A stretch of DNA of 7,017 bases, taken from Phycisphaerae bacterium (GTDB taxonomy: Bacteria > Planctomycetota > Phycisphaerae > UBA1845 > Fen-1342). Both the position numbers and the translations under genes were made by a program. The notes beneath the pieces were generated by a model. That model saw nothing but the letters and a program-made list of their open reading frames with translations. It searched no databases and was not told the origin of the DNA. The stretch is taken from contig JAGVEP010000353.1 in NCBI GenBank assembly GCA_020058145.1, positions 1 through 7,017 on the forward strand, in the 5' to 3' direction. The stretch's first letter is position 1. Every line of letters starts with the position of its first letter. Below, one piece after another: positions 4,287 to 7,017 of this stretch.

Positions 4287-6746
4287 CTAACCCCCGTACT
4301 GATTCCGAATGATCTGACTCGCCGGCGCTCCGGGGACGTTCAACGCCCCGAGCGTCCGCGAAGCCGCCTCCCGGATCGTCATGTTCGCGTCGCTTTCGGC
4401 GTTCGTGACCACTTGCTGCAGCGCTGCGGCTCCGAGCAGGTTCCCGCGCCGCTTGGCCGCCTCGGCCAGCGCCGTGAACATCTTCACACGCAGGTCTTCG
4501 GGCTCCTTGGTGCTCAGTGCGACCGCCGCAATCGCCTCCTGCGTCTTGCTGGACCCGAGATAGCCGAGCACCTCGGCGACCGCGAGCCGCAATTCCGCGT
4601 CTGCGGTACCAAACGCGGTGAGCAGCGCGGTCTCGGCCGCGGAAATGTCGAACAACGGGTTGTTCGTCAGTGCCAGCAGCCGCAGTACTTCGGTCGCCTC
4701 GCGGGCCAGGCCGCGGCCGATTTCGGGCGTAATCGTCGTGGCGCCGATGGCCTTCGATACTGTCGCGATCGCCCGGCTCACGTCCGCCGCCGTCGGATTC
4801 TGAGGCAATTCGGCCAGCCGCGCGTCCGCCTTGACCAGTTCGCGCACCGCGCCGACGTCGCCCGTCTTCGCCACCAGTACCACTGGAATGGCGGCAAAGC
4901 GGAATTCGCCGCGCAGCGCCGCGAGGCCGTCGTTCAGGCCGGGGTCGCGGATGTCAGACGCGATGCAGATTACGTCCAGACCCGGCACCTGCTCGCGGAC
5001 CTTCGTCAGGCCAGGGAACAAAGCGGCAGCGGTCAGGACCTCGTAACCTTGTCCCCGCAACGCGGCGGCAACCACGTTACCCGATGCTGCGTCGGGGTCA
5101 ATCACGAGCGCGTGCCGCGCACCTCGCTCGAGCATGAGGGCTTCGGACAGCACCGGCATGAGATTCTGGTGATTGGAGAACGGCTGCGTCGGCCGGCCCA
5201 GGCCCAGCGTTAGTGCGGCCTGGATACGTACCATCCGATCCGGGCAGGACAACGCCTCAGCCAGCGGCAAGCGGCCGCAGGAATCGGCCACCAGGCTCGC
5301 CGGTCCGGCCGTCTGGCGCAGGGCCTCGATCGCCCCCAGTGCGACTGCTGGCTCGTTCCGATCGATCGCCCGCGCGAGCGCCAGCAGACAGTATTCGGGT
5401 CCCGCGCACTGCGCGAAGTAAGCCGCGGGCGGGTACTTCGCGGGCCGAGTCGAATCGACCTGCCCGGCCGGAAGTTGCGCCTCACGGCGAAGATTCGCCG
5501 CCAGCCACAACGCCAGCGCCCCTTTGTGGTTCGGATCGAGCCGCAGCGCCTCTTCGCAGCAGCGCATGCACATGATTTCGTTGAAGACGGTCGTCGGGAC
5601 CTCGGTGTTCTGCAGCGCTTCTTCGCGCCAATACCAAATGTTGGCCGTGTCGAGCCGCACGTCGGCCGCCAGCGAGGGCTTGTCCGTGTGGTAGTCCTCG
5701 GCAAGCTGGAAAAACGCCGCGCTCGCGGTCAAGCCGGACGGCCCCGCGCCCCCGTGTGCTTGCAGGGCGTCGAGCGCCGCCGTGGCGCTCTGCTTGATTT
5801 CGCCGGGTGTGTCCCGGTCCTCGGCCAGTTGCAGCAGGTACGGTACCGCCTGGGCATAGCCGATTTTGGTGAGCGCTTCGATGACGTAGCGCTTGGTAGT
5901 GTCGTCCTTCATCCGCAGCGCCATCACTAGCGGATTCAGCCCCGGCCGATCGACCTCGGGCAAGCACCGCAAGATCGGCCGCAAGAGAGGTTTTTGCGTC
6001 GGGTCACGGAGCGCTTGCAGCAGATATGGTACGGCGTACTCGCCAGAGTCGCGGAGCGCCTCGCGCGCGTTTTCGAAACCGCGCGGCGGCCCGCCCAGAC
6101 GCTCGACGTTCTCCTTGATCCGCAGCGGATCGGCTTTGACCTCGGCTTCGCCGCGTTCCAGCAGCTTGAGGAGGGCGCGGGCCGAATCGCCGACGACCGC
6201 GTTGTCCATCAGTTGAACGAGCATCTCCCGCCGCTTCGGGGCACGGTCGGCAAACTCCAACAGCGCCACCGGGTCAGGGCTGGCTGCCAGGAGCGCGCGG
6301 AAGTTTGCCTCCGCCACGTCGAAACGGCCGATCTGGCAGAAGTACCAGCCGTCGTCGGCCTCGTTCATCTGCTCCCGCCCGGCCGTCAGCCGTGCGGCAA
6401 TCTCCTGGCCGTTGGGACCGAGGGCGTCGGCTTCCATGTCCTGCTCGAACATGAGCAAGGCGCCGCCCGAAGCGGTACGGTTGACCGTGTAGTCCGCGAG
6501 CAGCGCAACGCGCAGCGGCGACGGCTCCTCGGCGAGGAGCTGCCCGAACACGCGTTCGGCCTGGTCCGCGTTGCGTTCCAGAACCGCTTGCAGCGCGGCC
6601 TGCCATTGCTCCCACGCCTGTCCGGCCTTGCCGGTGATGAACCCCCCGGTCGAGACCTGCGCCTCACTCGCGGCTACGACGACGACAACGAGAACACTCG
6701 CGAGGCTGATACCCGCGCGACGCAAGGGCCCGGCGGTACTGCACAT
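4287..6746 (-). CDS. Exported HEAT/TPR-repeat protein with an embedded receiver-like domain
   Basis: The 819-residue product (numbered from ATG 6746) has a clear signal peptide at residues 1-29: a basic n-region (GPLRRAG), a Val-rich core and a likely cut after ASEA. TPR-like helices follow at about 41-88 and 134-157, and HEAT-like repeats at 222-329 (VPYLLQALRDPT; AVPYLLQLAEDRD). Another TPR-like stretch at 388-421 (CCEEALRLDPNHKGALALWL) and more HEAT-like helices (447-537) lead into a receiver-like domain at 544-662. The C-terminus has HEAT-like repeats (697-803) and ends RNQYGG. No catalytic motif is seen; such scaffolds bind proteins, probably in the periplasm. The ORF could extend to ATG 6845, but that codon is upstream of the promoter's start site and would place the signal peptide internally. 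ATG 6746 has GGAGGT upstream. Expression is likely from the promoter at 6814-6841, in one unit with the 230-residue gene. Confidence 0.92.
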   Translation of the reverse strand: MCSTAGPLRRAGISLASVLVVVVVAASEAQVSTGGFITGKAGQAWEQWQAALQAVLERNADQAERVFGQLLAEEPSPLRVALLADYTVNRTASGGALLMFEQDMEADALGPNGQEIAARLTAGREQMNEADDGWYFCQIGRFDVAEANFRALLAASPDPVALLEFADRAPKRREMLVQLMDNAVVGDSARALLKLLERGEAEVKADPLRIKENVERLGGPPRGFENAREALRDSGEYAVPYLLQALRDPTQKPLLRPILRCLPEVDRPGLNPLVMALRMKDDTTKRYVIEALTKIGYAQAVPYLLQLAEDRDTPGEIKQSATAALDALQAHGGAGPSGLTASAAFFQLAEDYHTDKPSLAADVRLDTANIWYWREEALQNTEVPTTVFNEIMCMRCCEEALRLDPNHKGALALWLAANLRREAQLPAGQVDSTRPAKYPPAAYFAQCAGPEYCLLALARAIDRNEPAVALGAIEALRQTAGPASLVADSCGRLPLAEALSCPDRMVRIQAALTLGLGRPTQPFSNHQNLMPVLSEALMLERGARHALVIDPDAASGNVVAAALRGQGYEVLTAAALFPGLTKVREQVPGLDVICIASDIRDPGLNDGLAALRGEFRFAAIPVVLVAKTGDVGAVRELVKADARLAELPQNPTAADVSRAIATVSKAIGATTITPEIGRGLAREATEVLRLLALTNNPLFDISAAETALLTAFGTADAELRLAVAEVLGYLGSSKTQEAIAAVALSTKEPEDLRVKMFTALAEAAKRRGNLLGAAALQQVVTNAESDANMTIREAASRTLGALNVPGAPASQIIRNQYGG
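4761..5117 (-). other. Degenerate response-regulator receiver-like domain
   Basis: Residues 544-662 of the 819-residue protein follow the receiver order: strand 1 with an acidic pair (HALVIDPD), a helix, strand 2 (YEVLTA), strand 3 (LDVICIAS), strand 4 and Lys (IPVVLVAKTGD), then a last helix (AADVSRAIATVSKAI). The aspartate expected at the end of strand 3 is replaced (A-S at that site, with Asp two residues later), and the usual Thr/Ser before the conserved A-K is Val. Lys is kept. It is therefore likely a pseudo-receiver that is not phosphorylated, which fits its predicted extracytoplasmic location. Assignment is by motif order only. Confidence 0.55.
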
Positions 6747-6747
6747 A

Positions 6748-6782
6748 GCCACCTCCAGTGGCGCAACCGCTGGTCGGGTTGC
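6748..6782 (-). promoter_or_regulatory. Two abutting leader hairpins over the ribosome binding site
   Basis: In the leader of the 819-residue gene, GCAACC (6782-6777) pairs with GGTTGC (6768-6763) across an 8-base loop. The very next base begins GCCAC (6762-6758), pairing with GTGGC (6752-6748) across TGGAG. The Shine-Dalgarno GGAGG (6756-6752) lies almost wholly in the second loop, one base before the ATG side of the stem ends. This may tune initiation; no known riboswitch is recognised. Confidence 0.45.
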
Positions 6783-6813
6783 AGGGCTGCAGGATTGCTC
6801 AAAACAGGCCGCG

Positions 6814-6841
6814 ATTATAGCGCCAGAGCTGGGGGTGTCAA
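6814..6841 (-). promoter_or_regulatory. Consensus sigma-70-type promoter
   Basis: On the - strand TTGACA (6841-6836) and TATAAT (6819-6814) are both exact consensus hexamers with a 16-base spacer. The predicted start near 6807 gives a leader of about 60 bases before ATG 6746. It should drive the 819-residue gene, the 230-residue gene and possibly rpmA, and it rules out the longer ORF start at 6845 for this transcript. Confidence 0.85.
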
Positions 6842-6848
6842 ACACGCC

Positions 6849-6879
6849 GAGCCGCGACCCGGCAATCAGAGCCGCGACC
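6849..6879. repeat. Direct repeat GAGCCGCGACC, period 20
   Basis: Two exact 11-bp copies at 6849-6859 and 6869-6879 lie just upstream of the -35 box. The rest of 6847-7017 shows no supportable gene: all three leftward frames meet stops within about 70 bases of the right edge, and the only rightward open frame (ATG 6934 to the edge, 28 codons) lacks a ribosome binding site. The repeat could be an upstream regulator site or part of a dispersed intergenic repeat. Confidence 0.4.
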
Positions 6880-7017
6880 GTCGGAACACGAAGCGCAAGC
6901 GAGTGCGCCGGGCCGCGGACACCGCTTCCTTCTATGAAGCCGGGCCTGTCAAGGGCGAAATCGGAATGGGCTCAGCCTTCTATTCGGGTTTTGAACCGCT
7001 CCGGGGCGCAGCCCAGG

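Noticed and set aside
3939..5213. 424-codon open frame on the + strand
   Set aside because: It runs antisense to the HEAT/TPR and 230-residue genes, crosses their boundary, and is extremely Arg/Gln-rich, as expected from a shadow frame.
6747..6845. 33-residue N-terminal extension of the HEAT/TPR protein from ATG 6845
   Set aside because: It would start upstream of the predicted transcription start, overlap the promoter and bury the signal peptide; ATG 6746 has a strong Shine-Dalgarno.
6947..6952. Second exact TTGACA on the - strand
   Set aside because: No -10-like hexamer lies 15-19 bases downstream, so it is not supported as a promoter.
6934..7017. Possible start of a rightward gene at ATG 6934
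   Set aside because: Only 28 codons are visible, there is no ribosome binding site, and the protein has no recognisable style.
1..7017. CRISPR array, tRNA, rRNA, insertion sequence or integrase
   Set aside because: No regularly spaced repeats with unique spacers, no cloverleaf or rRNA-like sequence, and no transposase or recombinase motif was seen on either strand.

Overview
The window looks like a piece of a high-GC planctomycete chromosome, probably from the Phycisphaerae or a relative. This rests on style, not on a marker tree. The left half encodes a large secreted-type protein full of Asp-Pro-Asn (DPN) motifs, with a single dockerin-like segment. The right half encodes an exported HEAT/TPR protein paired with a small exported protein of unknown function. 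The only gene that can be named with certainty is rpmA (ribosomal protein L27).

Left half, + strand (1-3019): the 3' part of a long gene whose start lies outside the window. It reads as a beta-rich repeat region, a dockerin-like motif, a helical linker and a BACON/Ig-like domain, and stops at TAG 2161-2163. The same frame then continues into what looks like a barrel-type domain. That domain is broken by a +1 shift in a C5 run (2520-2524) and a second TAG (2561-2563), and ends at TAA 3017-3019. Restoring the frame gives continuous, compositionally uniform protein, so the most likely reading is one ancestral gene whose C-terminal domain is decaying (or mis-sequenced).

Middle (3020-3267): a gene-free convergent intergenic stretch with several inverted repeats, including a convincing intrinsic terminator for the leftward genes.

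Right half, - strand (6746 down to 3268): an apparent leftward unit. A fully consensus -35/-10 promoter (6814-6841) precedes an 819-residue exported protein with TPR-like segments, HEAT-like repeats and an embedded degenerate receiver-like domain. After 9 bases comes a 230-residue exported protein of unknown function, and after a further 65 bases rpmA, then the terminator. The promoter position and a strong Shine-Dalgarno sequence show that the large gene starts at 6746, not at the longer ORF start at 6845. The 5' leader can fold into two abutting hairpins, one holding the Shine-Dalgarno sequence in its loop.

The far right (6847-7017) holds no supportable gene, only a short direct repeat. No mobile element, CRISPR array, tRNA or rRNA was seen. 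The most unusual items are the exported receiver-like domain inside a HEAT/TPR scaffold and the broken C-terminal domain of the surface protein.
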